Part shown: one piece after another, positions 42,690 through 55,150 of the stretch
Numbering within the stretch: position 1 is the stretch's first letter
Layout of the letters: each line of letters opens with the position of its first letter
Assembly (NCBI GenBank): GCA_032622095.1
Contig: CP136061.1
Coordinates: forward strand, 58,049,301 to 58,113,300
Direction: 5' to 3'
DNA length: 64,000 nucleotides
Source: Siphonodentalium dalli
Taxonomy: Eukaryota > Mollusca > Scaphopoda > Gadilida > Siphonodentaliidae
The notes under the pieces: model-generated
Database searches by the model: none
What the model saw: the letters and a program-made list of their open reading frames with translations, nothing else
Told to the model about the DNA's origin: nothing
Made by a program: the position numbers and the translations under genes

Positions 42690-43640
42690 TCTACACCATC
42701 CCACTTGGACGTATTTTGGATAACCACGCTGTAAGTTATCATCTTTATGCAGATGACACTCATATATATGTTGAATTTGATCGGAAGAAAGTCGGCGGAT
42801 ACGATGAAGCCAAACGTTGTTTAGAAACATGTTTCTGTGATGTCAAAACTGGATGCTTGAAAACAAATTGAAGCTGAATGATGGTAAATCTGAATTTCTG
42901 TTAATAGCATCCAAATATCACCTTAATGCACTTTCAGCGGAAGTGAATGGTTGTGTTGATTCCAGCTTTGGCATACAACTTGGTGATAGCATCATTTCTT
43001 CATCAAAGCAAATTCAAAACCTAGGTGTCTAACATTCTAAATATCTGTTATTTCCACTTGCAATGTTTAAGAAGAATCAGATCACATCTTACAAAAGAAG
43101 CAACGAAACATGCTTTTGCTGATTGTATCACATATTGACAGTCTTATAACTCCCTACTGACTACCATCACTCAGGAGAATGTGGAAAAGATCGACATTTT
43201 GATAAACAGTTGTGTTGGCTTAATGAATAATAAATGTCAATATGATCATATAACCCAATTTTTAATCATGAAATTCAGATTTAGGATTCAGTTTAAATGC
43301 GCTGTTATTGTGTTCAAATCTATCCACATGGAATCACCTGATTATATAACGGACATGTTTCAAGTGAGATCGGGAGGAATAAGTTGGTCCAACACCACCA
43401 GATTCCACCTGAATACCATCAGCGGCAAACTGAACAATAAGCATGGAAAGTTATGCTTCCAAGAAGTGTCCATCGCACTATGGAACAAACTGCCAATGAA
43501 CATCAGGCACTGTCACTCTGTTAAAAGTTTTGAAAAGTTGCCGAAAACATATCTGTTTTGTCAATGTTTTCAGTTGCCAAATTGACATTATTGGCACTTA
43601 TTTTCGATTCACTAATTTTTCATATATATCATAATCGTTA
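42690..43640 (+). pseudogene. L2/CR1-like non-LTR retrotransposon, 3' part
   Basis: It starts in the RT domain with SYHLYADDTHIYVEFD, carrying the catalytic YADD. NKLKLNDGKSEFLLIASK follows. After frameshifts comes VFKSIHMESPDYITDMFQVR and, near the end, LWNKLPMNIRHCHSVKSFEK. That last combination (APDYI.D.., LWN.LP..IR...S...FK) is the C-terminal signature of L2/CR1 RTs. Several stops make it a pseudogene. Confidence 0.85.
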
Positions 43641-44039
43641 TTTGTTAATTTTGAGCTGTGTAAGTAGCTGTTTTTAGGTAGTATTTTAATTTTCCTTGGC
43701 CTATTTTAAACTCACATATCTTTTAGTATCCATATTGTGTTATCTCTTTGTTTTAAACTGTACATGTATTTATATTGTAAAGCGCATTAAAACAAATTTA
43801 CTGTCTAAGGGGTAGGGGCAGCAGAGAGGAAATACATGTAGAGTATCTTCATTTATAGACAATAATATAATTGAGCAGGACAAAGTCTAAATATAGTGAG
43901 CCTATTAATGCTTGTGAAGATAATACCCCTGATGTAGAACATGATCATACTGAATCAGCAATACAGTAAAAAGATGAGGAAGAAGTACAGCAAAGATACA
44001 GTAGTAATCATGAAGATGGCTGTAATGTAGACAGTAATG

Positions 44040-44440
44040 GTGACATCCAGTATAGTATGGATGAGCAGACTTATGCAGGTGTGGATATAATGGCAAGCAT
44101 TACAAAAGTGCCTGATCATTGAATAGAGCTAAAAAAGGACAAGTAATTAGTTTCTATCATTTGATGAGGGTCACAGTGTTGGATGGGGCTGGTAAAGCTA
44201 CAACACAGTTGTGAAACTGGTAAAATATCAAATTCAGTAAACCAAAACACAAACACGGAACCAGTGTTCCGATGGATTTGGTGACTATGAGTGATTTAAG
44301 GCTTGTCCCACCCATATCCACTAATGATGAAGATTTTAGTATTTTAATCAACAGTTTAGATATCGATTAACCAAAAAATGATGAGTTAGTGAACTGGATA
44401 GAACAGTATGTTTGTAGAGAAGTAGAGGACACTGGACAGA
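44040..44440 (+). pseudogene. Possible further LTR-retroelement pol tail
   Basis: Broken frames read VLDGAGKATTQL..NW.NIKFSK, then SVPMDLVTMSDLRLVPP. The 'AGKATG..NW.N' phrase is what I recall following the integrase C-terminus in the same kind of LTR elements as at 42440. Stops are frequent. Confidence is low because only one short phrase matches. Confidence 0.4.
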
Positions 44441-45189
44441 AGTGATAATGATATTATCTGTTATTTGTCACAAGAAATGGAAGATTATAATGATAGATGT
44501 GAATAGCGAAAATTTCATTGTGAAATTCCACAACATTTCTGACAATCCACAGATACATGTGATTATTGGAAAGAACAGGAGGTGAGACTTTCAAAGCCAA
44601 ATTAGGGTTGACAAGTTCTCGGACGATTCGGCCGTTGAATAGACTAAAGAATATAGGGCCTGAATTTGGGAAACCTCGAACCAGACACAGAAGACTTGGA
44701 CATAGTGACACAAGCCAGCGTCCACTAACAGCATAAGGTATCATAAGGTATGGCAATCTCTCCCAACTTCCCTGCCAAGTAAATTTAGGCTGAAGTTTGT
44801 TAGAATGTAAACAGGGTATAAATATCATAATATAGAACCACACCTGTACAAGAAACCACACCTTCAACAGGAGACATTTTCACAAAGTGGTTAGAACATT
44901 TGAATGCCTCCAACGACAGAGGTTATACACTTGAACTTTCTGTTTGTTTTACTGAGATAAAAATAGAAGCAGATACTTATAGCCATACCACTACATTATT
45001 TATTGAGCTCACCTACAAAAATGCCCCCATCCATATTCAGGAAATTGCATAATACTTCCCACTTGATGAATGGTGAGCGAACCATAATGGTGAGGCGATT
45101 ATATGACAAGCATTTGACTGCTGATGTATAGGAAAGAGAAACCTTTCAGGAGGAAGTAGAGCTGGACAAATTTACCACCCTCATAGAAG

Positions 45190-46070
45190 AAACCGAATTT
45201 ACCAACAAAAGGTGGCATGTTGACAATGTGGCTTGGTACAATGCCCCCAACAACAGAGGTTACAAATATTTCTCGCCGTGTGTGAGCTGGTCACTCCATG
45301 CTCACAAAGGCGGATACCAGCTGATCTTGGACTTCCAGTCCGGCCCGGCACAGCCCTTATCAGGGCTCCCTACCGGGAGAGGACTGGACACAACCAAATC
45401 AGCCAGGAAGAAGCGTCGAAAGAAAAAGACTCCATCCAGAAAAAAGAGAGACACAGAAAGATTGGCTGCGTGGAAGAGGAAGTTGACTGATGCAACACCA
45501 GGCGACACCTTCCACATAGCCGAGATCAATGGGCCACTCAACGAGGTAATGGACTCTCCAACTCCACGGATTGCCATAAAATCAATAATCTTGATCAGTT
45601 AGCTATTAATGACTAACCACAATAAGCAAACTATTGTGTCTATATACTACTTCAAAGTGATTCATATACCTGTATGTGACAAATATTACCTCTGGTTTTC
45701 AGATTCGGTAAAGTCATACATCCATCATATCATAAAACCCCTGAAGACTCCGGAGTACATCGAACCAGAGTCTTCACCTGCCTCTCCTATAACAACCGTA
45801 GCAAGAACACCCCACTCCGAGAACACATCGAATTCCGATTCCGACGACACATCCGATTCCGAAGACGAAGAGAAACAAGCTCAAAGACAAGAACTAATAG
45901 CAAAATTAGAAGAATCATTGAGACAATCCGTAAAACGACAAGCCGAACTCGACAAAAACACAGCAAATGCAAAAGAACTGATCAATCGTCCGATTCCAGG
46001 TTTGCCAACATCACTATCTGAAGTACCACCTAAAAATAAAATATATAGAAGGAAACAAAACAGCCGCTAA
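45190..46070 (+). pseudogene. Gag-like ORF remnant of a retroelement
   Basis: The first frame (to 45600) has GGYQLILDFQSGPAQPLSGL, then a basic stretch KSARKKRRKKKTPSRKKRDT and ERLAAWKRK. A second frame (45609-46070) has a serine/acid stretch (SDSDDTSDSEDEEKQAQRQE), a short coiled coil and a basic end. The 'KKKTPSRKKRDTERLAAWKRK' type of segment is common in gag-like ORF1 proteins of invertebrate retroelements. No RT follows nearby; assignment is by style only. Confidence 0.45.
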
Positions 46071-46109
46071 CAACCCACATCGCCTTGCCTCCAGTCAGTA
46101 CGAACAGCC

Positions 46110-46288
46110 ACCGCCGACAGAATCTATCGATCTTCATCGGAAACGCAAAGAAAGGGTGAAGGGACTTGCACACTGCAGTCCGACCATCCTACCCGGCCGA
46201 ACCGCTGACAGAATCTATCGATCTTCATCATAAACGCAAAGAAAGGGTGAAGGGACTTGCACACTGCAGTCGACCATCCTACCCGGCC
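46110..46288 (+). repeat. Tandem duplication, about 90 bp
   Basis: GACAGAATCTATCGATCTTC..AAACGCAAAGAAAGGGTGAA, GGGACTTGCACACTGCAGTC and CGACCATCCTACCCGGCC occur twice in tandem. The second copy lacks one C. Confidence 0.9.
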
Positions 46289-49260
46289 TTTGACTGGAAA
46301 CGACTCAACAACAGTTACAAATATTTCAACTTGTCATCATTCAGAAGTTGGTCCTGGAGCCAGATGAGGGTACAATGTTATTACTCTTAATGAAGGATGA
46401 TCGTATTGATGTCAAGAATGACTCGCACTCATAGGACAATAAGTCAGACGCCAGTGCTTGGATGGAATGAATAAATACAGGCATTAGCATTATTTAGGCA
46501 GATCATTTAGGAAATGGTATCGAAAAGATTGTAAATGTTACCAGGTAGTCCGTGAAGTATTTCTATCCCTTGTTCTGTTAAAGACAAAATGAATGAACGA
46601 GAATGTGTGAAAGCTAAAAATTTAATTATTGGAGGTTGGAGGTTGAAAATTGAAATTTATAGGTTTAAACAATGCTGGTAGACAATTCTAATAGAGTGTG
46701 ATTTCAGACTTTCCAATGTTCAAAAATAAATGTGATATAAACTGTAAAAAATACTCCATAAAAATATATGTTGGAACCGATATTATTAATAGAATTGTAG
46801 TAGATGACGGCGTAATATGCATAAGTTTGGAGGGTATTGGGAGAGATCTTCTCACTAAAATTGACTTCTCACTCATAAACCATGTACATTTATATGACCA
46901 AACAGTATAATCAAAGTTCAATTACTGATAGTAGACAGTCCACTTCTCCGTAATATTTAAATATGGAAAAGTGACTTCACCCAAATTCAAACCTCTATGT
47001 TCTTTAATAACAGGACCAGTTGGAACTTCATTTGCACCCGAATGTTCAGCTGAATGTTTACACATATTACGGCCCCAGTCGCTCCAAGAACTCAAAGCTG
47101 CTGGCATGACCAGTGGATATTAAAGCAGCAATAACAAAATAACAGTGTTAAAGGCATCTGCAAAGATTCTGGAAAAATAAGATTTCTCAAAAAATCATAT
47201 ACATGTACATGTACCAGAATGTGCCATTTGAATTAAGTTCCATGCAAGATATTGTTGAGTGGAAGCATCCATGGGAATTTGTCAGACACCAGTGCTTGGT
47301 ACATTGCCCCCACCAACGGAGGTTACATTTCTACTTGTCATCATTCAAAAGTTAGTCCTGTACCTGCACTGTTATGGTTAGGTGTTAGGTACACATGTAT
47401 ATAGATTTGACGCTATTATTTTGTGGAGAATTAAACATTTTGCCAGAGTGTTCTGTTTTGATACAGGATCACAATAACTTTTTAGATGGCAGGAAAAGTA
47501 AATGTAAATAAAATAGTAAATACTGAGACATTTCAATGAAAAGAAGAGACAGTGCAGCAACTCAGATGCCTCAATAGCACAACCGATAACACCAATGGGT
47601 CATACATACAAGAAATACCACCACCTGGTGATTCCGATGGCAAATCATTCATCAAAGGTCACTAAATACAAACAAAGTTGGCCTACATAACACAGCAGAC
47701 TTTCAATAATTATGACTCATCTTACAATTTTTATATATGGTATACAGTTTGTATATAAGATGGTGTATGTACATCCAACCGAAAGCCAATGACTGGAGGT
47801 AGCGTATGTTCCATGGTGCCCGACACTATGCTATGAATACATAGGGCTACAGTTATAAAATTCATCAGCCCTCATGTATGATGTATTATTTGATCAATAC
47901 ATATCTCACAGCATTTGACATCAATGAAACATGAGAACCAAAGAGCATACCAGGCCTTCCGGTAACACAAATACATTCTCAGTTTATGGAAAATTAAAAT
48001 ACATAATCTGGATAAATGGTATTTTTTATCACAAGCCTGAGAAACATTGCACTGTTTCATAAAAACAGCATGTTTAGACATTAGTTGTGCTTGACAGCCA
48101 AACTGTTTCCAAACTGTTTCCAACTTGAGCCTGAAATGTGTTTTCCTGCTAATATGTGTGGTCACATGCGTTGGTACTTTTGTCTGAAAATGCATGAGGA
48201 ATAAATACTGAAATTTTGTTCCTTAGGCACATATGATTCCTGAAAACAAATGTTACATTTTGGAAAACATTATTTCAATGAGTTTGTAACCACGTTGGAA
48301 AATTGTGCTACTGACAATAAATTTTGACTATTTAAGGTGGCTTATAAATACTAGCACTGGTCTAGTGATGGTGATTTCACAAAGCCTTTGCTTTAAGGCT
48401 GTCATATTCTTGTTTATATAATAATACATGTACAGGTACGTGTAGTTCCAAAGTTTGAGGAACTATTCCACAAAATGTTTTTCATGACATAAAATGAAAC
48501 AGATGAATTGTAACATGAATTGTTTATTAAATTTATTTTAAAGCTAGCATACTGAGTTGACCTTTTCCTTTAATATGATCCATATAATTTGTTTTAATGA
48601 TAATTCCATTTATTTTCCATTCACTTTTGGTAAGTGATTTAGTTTGTACCACCATTTCTTATTAATTAACGAAATGAAAGAATGTCAAATGTTGGAAGTG
48701 AAATATTTTTTAATATGTAATATTTAATTGTTGATAAATGGATGAAAAGAGCGTGCTTAAAAAATTGAAGCAGAAAGGGATTCCAGAACTGTATCTAGTG
48801 CCCTCAGGCACGAGCATGCCACAGACACACGAGCATGCCACAGACACAACTACAGAAGTTATATATTACTTCCCACTCAATAATTTAACATGTCAAGATT
48901 TATAGGACAGAAGCATTTGACTGCTGAAATACAGGAATGACCGGAAAGTGAAAACATACCACTAAAACCTTCAGGACTGCCACAGAGCCCTAAGGAAAAT
49001 ACCAAACGACACTATATACATATGCACTAAACCCAGCTACTGCTGAAACGCAAGAATGATGGCAAAGTAAAAGAGAAAGGCGACATACAAACTATAAACT
49101 ACATTTATCACCGAGCGACATTTCACATTATAACTTTAAGGGATAACTTTTACATCCATGTTCTTTAAAACACTCAATGTAAAACCCAACCAAATATGTC
49201 ATGTATTGAGTGTTTTTTATTTCATTTCTTTATCATTAGATTCTAAATTATATTATTATA
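46289..49260. other. Retroelement debris and unrecognised sequence
   Basis: At 47300-47360 a piece (GCTTGGTACATTGCCCCCAC..GGTTACA) echoes 45230-45260 and 46300-46350, so the gag-like region was duplicated and scrambled. Open frames at 46698-46910 (+), 46922-47107 (-) and 47872-48195 (-) have no motif I recognise. Confidence 0.45.
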
Positions 49261-49470
49261 AATTACATTATCAAATAATTGGAAGAATTATCCATGGTAT
49301 ATTGAGTTGCCAGTGACAAGAGTACCGAAGCATTAATAATTCTCCTGTATCACAAATTAGAGAGTTCGGGAAAGGTGAACATGTTAGATTAATCTGATGT
49401 CACTGAATAGTGTTGAAATGACCGACCTCAGCATCATGTCAGGCTCATGCTAATATCACTCTACATGTGA
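49261..49470 (+). repeat. Direct repeat, left copy
   Basis: TACATTATCAAATAATTGGA, AGAATTATCCATGGTATATT, CCGAAGCATTAATAATTC, TTAATCTGATGTCACTGAA and CCGACCTCAGCATCATG recur at 50138-50322 in the same order, about 90% alike by eye. The two copies flank about 670 bp. Confidence 0.85.
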
Positions 49471-50137
49471 ACACTTTTAATCACACCTTTCAACCTATCA
49501 AATTCTATAGAAGGCATGTTAAATATCTAAGTTCTTTATATATGTATCATATCAAATCAATGTACAGGGCGGCGTCTCTCGAGTTCCAACCGCAGACGGG
49601 ACAACACAATTTTTTTTGATTGATCGCTTCTGTATCACTAAATACTTAATCCTTCACAGGAAGTCTTCATTGTGCAAATGTGCAGATTCGGGTGGGGAAA
49701 TCACAATGGCCCCAAGGAAAAAGCTATGACACCTTAATCCCTACCTGTAATCTGATGACTGTGAATGAGTGCCGGAGTGTTCACAATACACCTGTATAGA
49801 ATAAGTATAGAACGGCAGCGTACCAGTCAGACCGTCCAGCAAGCTTAAACCATACCGGTAGGGATAGGAATATAACGAGGGCCACAAAACGCTGTAAACA
49901 GTACATCCATCTCTATTTTCAGGAACTCCATCAGCAGTAAAACTTGAATCATCAAGGTTACTGTCTCCAGAAAGACAATTGGTGAACAGAACTAGATTTA
50001 TCGGTAAAACATCATTATCTCAATCCCCATCAGTGACTGTTACGAAGCAGAAAAAGGTTAAATAAAAAAAATTGAATGAATTAAAAGCAGGTGTGAATGC
50101 TTTGTGTCGAACGTGATTATGATAAGGGAAGTTACAG

Positions 50138-50322
50138 TACATTATCAAATAATTAGAAGAATTATCCATGGTATATTGAGCTGTCAGTGACAGAGTGCCG
50201 AAGCATTAATAATTCGCCTGTGTCACAGATGAGAGAGTTCAGAGAAGGTGAGCATGTTAGGTTAATCTGATGTCACTGAAATGACCGACCTCAGCATCAT
50301 GATAGGCTCATGATAATATCAT
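50138..50322 (+). repeat. Direct repeat, right copy
   Basis: This is the relative of 49261-49470, shorter by an internal deletion (ATAGTGTTGAA missing before ATGACCGACC). The pair could be degraded LTRs or a segmental duplication; the 670-bp interval shows no pol or gag. Confidence 0.8.
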
Positions 50323-50819
50323 CTATGATTCAATGAAAGTGTCAATGACACTGTAGCTCAACTATGAAATAACCCTTCAACGGTCGTATAAAAAAACAAA
50401 CATGGCTTTAAGGGGATATATATATAATTAATATTAATTATTCCCGGATGAGCTGCCAGCATTCCGAATTCTGGTATTAAATCATTCCAAAAGTTACTAC
50501 AACATATCTCACAAATTGGAGGTGGTGGATATCACCATAAGCGACTTCTTGCTCATTTGGCCTAATAAGTTATACCTGCAAAATTTGACCAGAGAGGTAA
50601 TGAAAAGAAGTTCAATAGTTACTTAATGTCCCATGATACAGTTTGAAGAGAACAGTTTGATGAAAATCATATCTAAACTGGAATATAATAGGGGAATTGG
50701 TGCCATTGATTTTTTTTTCAGATATAATTCCAGGAGTTAACTGAAAGTGTTAGAGAACTGAAAGCTTCAGAGAACTAGGAAGAAATATAAGGGGTGTTAA
50801 CAGCTATCGCCTTCGTTCA

Positions 50820-51335
50820 ACATTAGATGTTAATATAAAGTGGAATGTTCCAAATTCGACAATTGTCATGCAAATTCACCAGTTCCTAAATGAAATGTCC
50901 TCTGTTGATTCGATAACAGACTGCAGTTATACAAAGAATAATTATAGCTTTCGATAATAAGTTCAAAGCAGATGTTAACACATTGTTGTCTTCTGTGAAA
51001 TAAAAAAATGAGCCTTCAACATCATCATAGGTGTGGACATTGAAGATGTGGATATAATGATTAACGAGGAATGGACAAGAAGAGATAGTAAGATTGTAAG
51101 AGAGCCAAACTTGCCATGATTAACACTGTGGTAGGTAAGAGCAACCACCATATACAGCATTTTAACTTCATTTAATACGCAGAGGAAGAGAAAAGCATCA
51201 GGTTACAATATCACAAGGGAGATTACGATACAATGCAAGAAAGTCAGAAAGAATGGGAAGATTATCCACCAACTTGTGGCCGTATGTTCTGCAACTAATC
51301 GAATGATGCGAGTTGAATGTGTGTTCAAAATGGCA
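50820..51335 (+). pseudogene. Non-LTR retroelement fragment (endonuclease end), copy 1
   Basis: Homologous to 52970-53360 over the segments GTCATGCAAATTC, AAATGTCCTCTGTTGAT, GTGGATATAATGA..GGAATGGACAA and GGGAGATTACGATACAATGC. The coding sense is as described for the other copy, but a frameshift and stops are present (CCATATACAG where the other has CCGTATACAG). Confidence 0.6.
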
Positions 51336-51656
51336 AACAGTGGGCTGCAGACACATGTTCTATCCCAGGTGCTCAACCCAAATGCAAATGGCAAACCTGA
51401 GACCATATAAGTCAGATGACTGTGAATCGTCCAAAAGATATACTGATTCATCATTGTTATCTGCGATTGTCATAAAAAAAAGTGAAGCAAAAATGATTGA
51501 TTCCATCAAAATTGTGAGGATTTGTAAATTCAAGATTAGTTTAATTTTGGTGTTAAGTTTCTTTTAAAAGTGAGATTGATTAAAAAAATAAAATTACTGT
51601 TCGAATCTCAAACACATTATATAGTTATAGGTAGCCATGTTTTCTGCACCACAGAT

Positions 51657-52002
51657 GGTTACGGCATATTTAATACTTAGTTCGGACTGTGTCATCGACA
51701 AGCAGTTTAAGGGTATAACCCAGCTTGGTTTATATAACTTAATACAGACACTTTAGCCCTGCACATCAAGCATATGTCAAACAATGAATGGTTTAATTCT
51801 TATTATCATGGGACAATACATTGTCAACTGCATGGTCACAGCATATTTAATACTTAGTTCGGACTGTGTCATCGACAAGCAGTTTAAGGGTAAATTAACC
51901 CAGCTTGGTTATAACTTACAGACACTCTAGCCCTGTACTAAGTATGTGTCAAATAATGAATGGTTTCATTCTTATTATCACGGGACAATACATTGTCAAC
52001 TG
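51657..52002 (+). repeat. Tandem duplication, about 177 bp
   Basis: GCATATTTAATACTTAGTTC, GGACTGTGTCATCGACAAGC, AATGAATGGTTT and GGGACAATACATTGTCAACTG occur twice, at 51657-51833 and 51834-52002. Small indels separate the copies. Confidence 0.9.
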
Positions 52003-52969
52003 AACTCTCCGTTCTTTGTCATGAGTATGCGCGTAATCTCTTCAAGAGCAGAAAACACCGTGAGTACGAGATTGTCATGGCTCGATCGTTAGAAGAGAAC
52101 TTAATCACCTAATACCGAAAATGCATTAAACATTGTAGTCTTGTGTTTCCAAATATGTTATAGTTTCCTACCAAAAGATTAAAGGACTACAAGGCAGCCA
52201 TAGTGGGTTAACTACCGGGTATGTTGAATATATCAAACAAGGTATACCCAGCTTCTCTTCAAAACATTAAAACACCTAATCTATTACATCACTTGGATTG
52301 GAAAAGTTTTGTCTAGAGCACGAGACATGGATGTTTATAATCAAAACTTAAATTCAGAGACCCTGTAGCCCTGCAGTTTATTCCAAACTCCTTGTGTTGA
52401 AATTATCTATACTGGCCTCATAGCTTTTGAGATCTCTGTTTTGACTTAAAGCAATAAACATCAAAATAGCTTATACACTTCATATCTATGTGAATACACC
52501 AAACCATAACATAAACATCAAATTAATTCATCAATGACGGGAACAACAAGAGGGTGCACCGCGAGATATCGCCATGGTGAAAATTTAAATATTAACAAAA
52601 AATTCAACATTTCAGATAAACAAAGACGGACAACTCTTGAATGGAAGATGTGAACATTATTGAACAATCTTTTGAAAGCCCTTCGATGACAAACCTGCAT
52701 AACCGACAGTGGAATTGCTTATAGTACATTGGTTACAGTTCATAAAACGAATAGTGGACATCTAACAGGCTGTCAGGCACATAAATGTATGCATATTGTC
52801 AAAATAAGTGTTTACCTCGACCGTCTTATAACTCCCATGAGGACACATTCATAAATGACCTTCAACATGCTTCTAGACGAAACATAACTTAAATGTGGTT
52901 GGATTGTTGATACATTTCGATGAATACCACTGTTTTTATTATCTTAATTCTAATTAGACCCATTTGGAC
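52003..52969. repeat. Mostly unrecognised; one repeat fragment
   Basis: At about 52595-52690 a diverged piece of the 17290-17700 repeat occurs (CAACATTTCAGATAAACAAA, CTCTTGAATGGAAGATG). Nothing else is identified. Confidence 0.5.
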
Positions 52970-53360
52970 AGGGATGTACCTACAGGTAAATCAAAGTGTC
53001 ATGCAAATTCCCCGAGTTCCTTGATCAAATGTCCTCTGTTGATACGATAAAAAAGCAAAATTAGGTGTTGACAATGAAGATTTGGATATAATGAATCGGC
53101 CTAGATAGGAATGGACAACAAGAGACAATAATGATTGTAAGAGAGCCCAACTTGCCATGATTACCACTATGGTAGGTATGAGCGACCACCGTATACAGAA
53201 TTTTAACTTAATTTACTACTCAGAAGAAGAGAACAGCATCAGGTGTCAATATGACAAGGGAGATTACGATGCAATGCAAGAAAATCAGAAAGAATGGGAA
53301 GATTATCCACCAACTTGTGGCCGTATGTTCTGCAACTAATCGAATGATGTGAGTTGAATG
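52970..53360 (+). pseudogene. Non-LTR retroelement fragment (endonuclease end), copy 2
   Basis: The frame 53157-53339 encodes TTMVGMSDHRIQNFNLIYYS, then RCQYDKGDYDAMQENQKEWE. An SDH motif followed by such a stretch resembles the end of the APE-type endonuclease of non-LTR elements (SDH..i.f, then Y..gD...m). Only this short segment survives; upstream frames are broken. Confidence 0.5.
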
Positions 53361-54479
53361 TGTGTTGATGGAGCTGAATGTATTATATTAGAAATGTTTA
53401 ATGTGTAACACACAACCAGCTTATCTGGTCCATGCCCTAATAAATTGTGTATTCAACATTGAGCCCTATTTTTTCTCCTGAACCTAGAATAACATGATAT
53501 TATTTGATGAGTGCCCCTATATCATAATAGTCTCAGAGCTATGTTTATATTAGGAAGCAAGCAGATGTGCAAAGTTAAGCTTTAAGAATGTTTGCTGTGG
53601 GCTGGAAAATTGTGAGCAGTCATTTAAAAGAACTATTAAATGAAGAACCAGCCCAATGAATACAGGCCTCAATCATTTTGATAAGCCGGGTAATATATCA
53701 TTTGAAGTTAAACACGATCAAATTCTACAGGATGAAAGTTATGTAAGTTCCTGTGATATGATGGACACTTACAGCATACCTGAGGGGATCTCCCAAATGT
53801 GATTAGAGCCAACATTGACGCATACAATCGGAGATGTCTACTTTGGTGTGTTCGTTGGTGATATTATTCAGACCAACAAAAAGGTTTCATCACAGCCAAC
53901 AATCAGTCTAGAGACACTAATGCACTGTTTTGATTGGTCTGTGACAATGCTACATGTGCTAATAACATAACTTAACAGGAATTGTTAAAATGTCTTTTCA
54001 GTGGATAAATAAGCTTCATAGAATATTCTTCTATTCTGGTTTCAATGAAACAATGTCCATTTCCTGCAATTCTTAATTCCATTGCAACGTCAAACAGTTT
54101 TATTGTGCTGCTTTCCGTAATAGTTATTTTTAGCATATCAATATGAAGTTTAGTGACGATCAGATGTCCTAGGATTTAGTTTTACAAAGAGCGGCCAAGT
54201 TTTTCATCAGAAATCGTTTAAATTCAATAGTAGTGATGATCCCAAATATGCCTGTATATTTTCAAAACATTTTGCTAACAATTGTGGGCTGCATGGTGTG
54301 CCAATGGATCCAAATTTGATATCCAATATGGCCATGTTTTAACATAATTTGGAAATGAAAGTGTCAATAGCACTGTAGTTCAACTTGTAAAAGGAATAAT
54401 TTTACGTGTTACAGTCAATGGAGTGATTAGGAATGTGGAAAGTTGAAAGGACTACATGTAGTTATGAAAAGAGTAATTT
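53361..54479. other. Unrecognised sequence
   Basis: Some phrases (GATGATCCCAAATATGCCTG at about 54235, GATATCCAATATGGCCATGT at about 54320, GAAAGTGTCAATAGCACTGT at about 54357) belong to the degenerate 160-family. No gene was found. Confidence 0.45.
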
Positions 54480-55150
54480 CCAAGATAGCAACTGGCAGCC
54501 ATATTTTTTTGCCGAATGACCCCAAAAAGACTCGTTCCCATCTACATTTCATTGTTAACATCCCTCACAAAATTTCATAATTATCCGACCAAAGGTACGA
54601 CCTGTAGCCCGTGCCAAATGATTTAGTAATGTAAAGAGTAAAATCCAACATGGCTGCTGGCGGCCATGTTTTTTGGCCAAACAACCCTGAGATTAATCAT
54701 TCCCAAAAAGTTCATGATGATCAGACAAACAGTACGACCTGGAGCCCACGCTAATGTTTTTTTAAGAATGACTAGTTCCCATTTACATGTCAATGTCAAC
54801 AACTATGACAAATTTTATAATGAACCGACCAAAGGTACAACATGCAGCCCGTACTAAAGGAAATTGTTGACGAATCACACACACACTCATACACGCAAAT
54901 ATGACGGATACCAAGCCATGGCAATACAATAATGTCCAAAGTAATTGACCACTTAACCACATCAGAATTATCGGTAATGTTTCAGGATTTAGTCGGAAAT
55001 ATGATTTGTTGCCATTCATCTGAAATCTCTTGGCGATATTTCCGACTAAATCCTGAAAAATAACCCATAATCCTGCTGTGGTTAAGTGGTCAACTACTTT
55101 GGGCATTACTGTAGCTCAAACTTTATAAAATAAAGTTGAGCTAAAAATTT
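54480..55150 (-). repeat. 160-family element, interrupted by a MITE
   Basis: In reverse orientation it has AAGATAGCAACTGGCAGCCA, GCCGAATGACCCCAAAAAGA, GGTACGACCTGTAGCCCGTG and a second unit (CCAACATGGCTGCTGGCGGC). The end CCATGGCAATA is split by the MITE at 54927-55111 from GCTCAAACTTTATAAA..AAGTTGAGCTAAAAA. The uninterrupted version is at 26787-26832. Confidence 0.8.
54927..55111. mobile_element. MITE, TA target (copy 3 of 3), nested
   Basis: The ends are CAATAATGTCCAAAGTAATT and facing AACTACTTTGGGCATTACTG, with TA on both sides. The arms include TTTCAGGATTTAGTCGGAAA / TTTCCGACTAAATCCTGAAA. It sits exactly inside CCATGGCAATA|GCTCAAAC of a 160-family end, which exists unbroken at 26790. Confidence 0.9.

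Noticed and set aside
43905-44096. His/Tyr-rich minus-strand frame
   Set aside because: It is the antisense of a low-complexity GATGA/GATAT-rich stretch.
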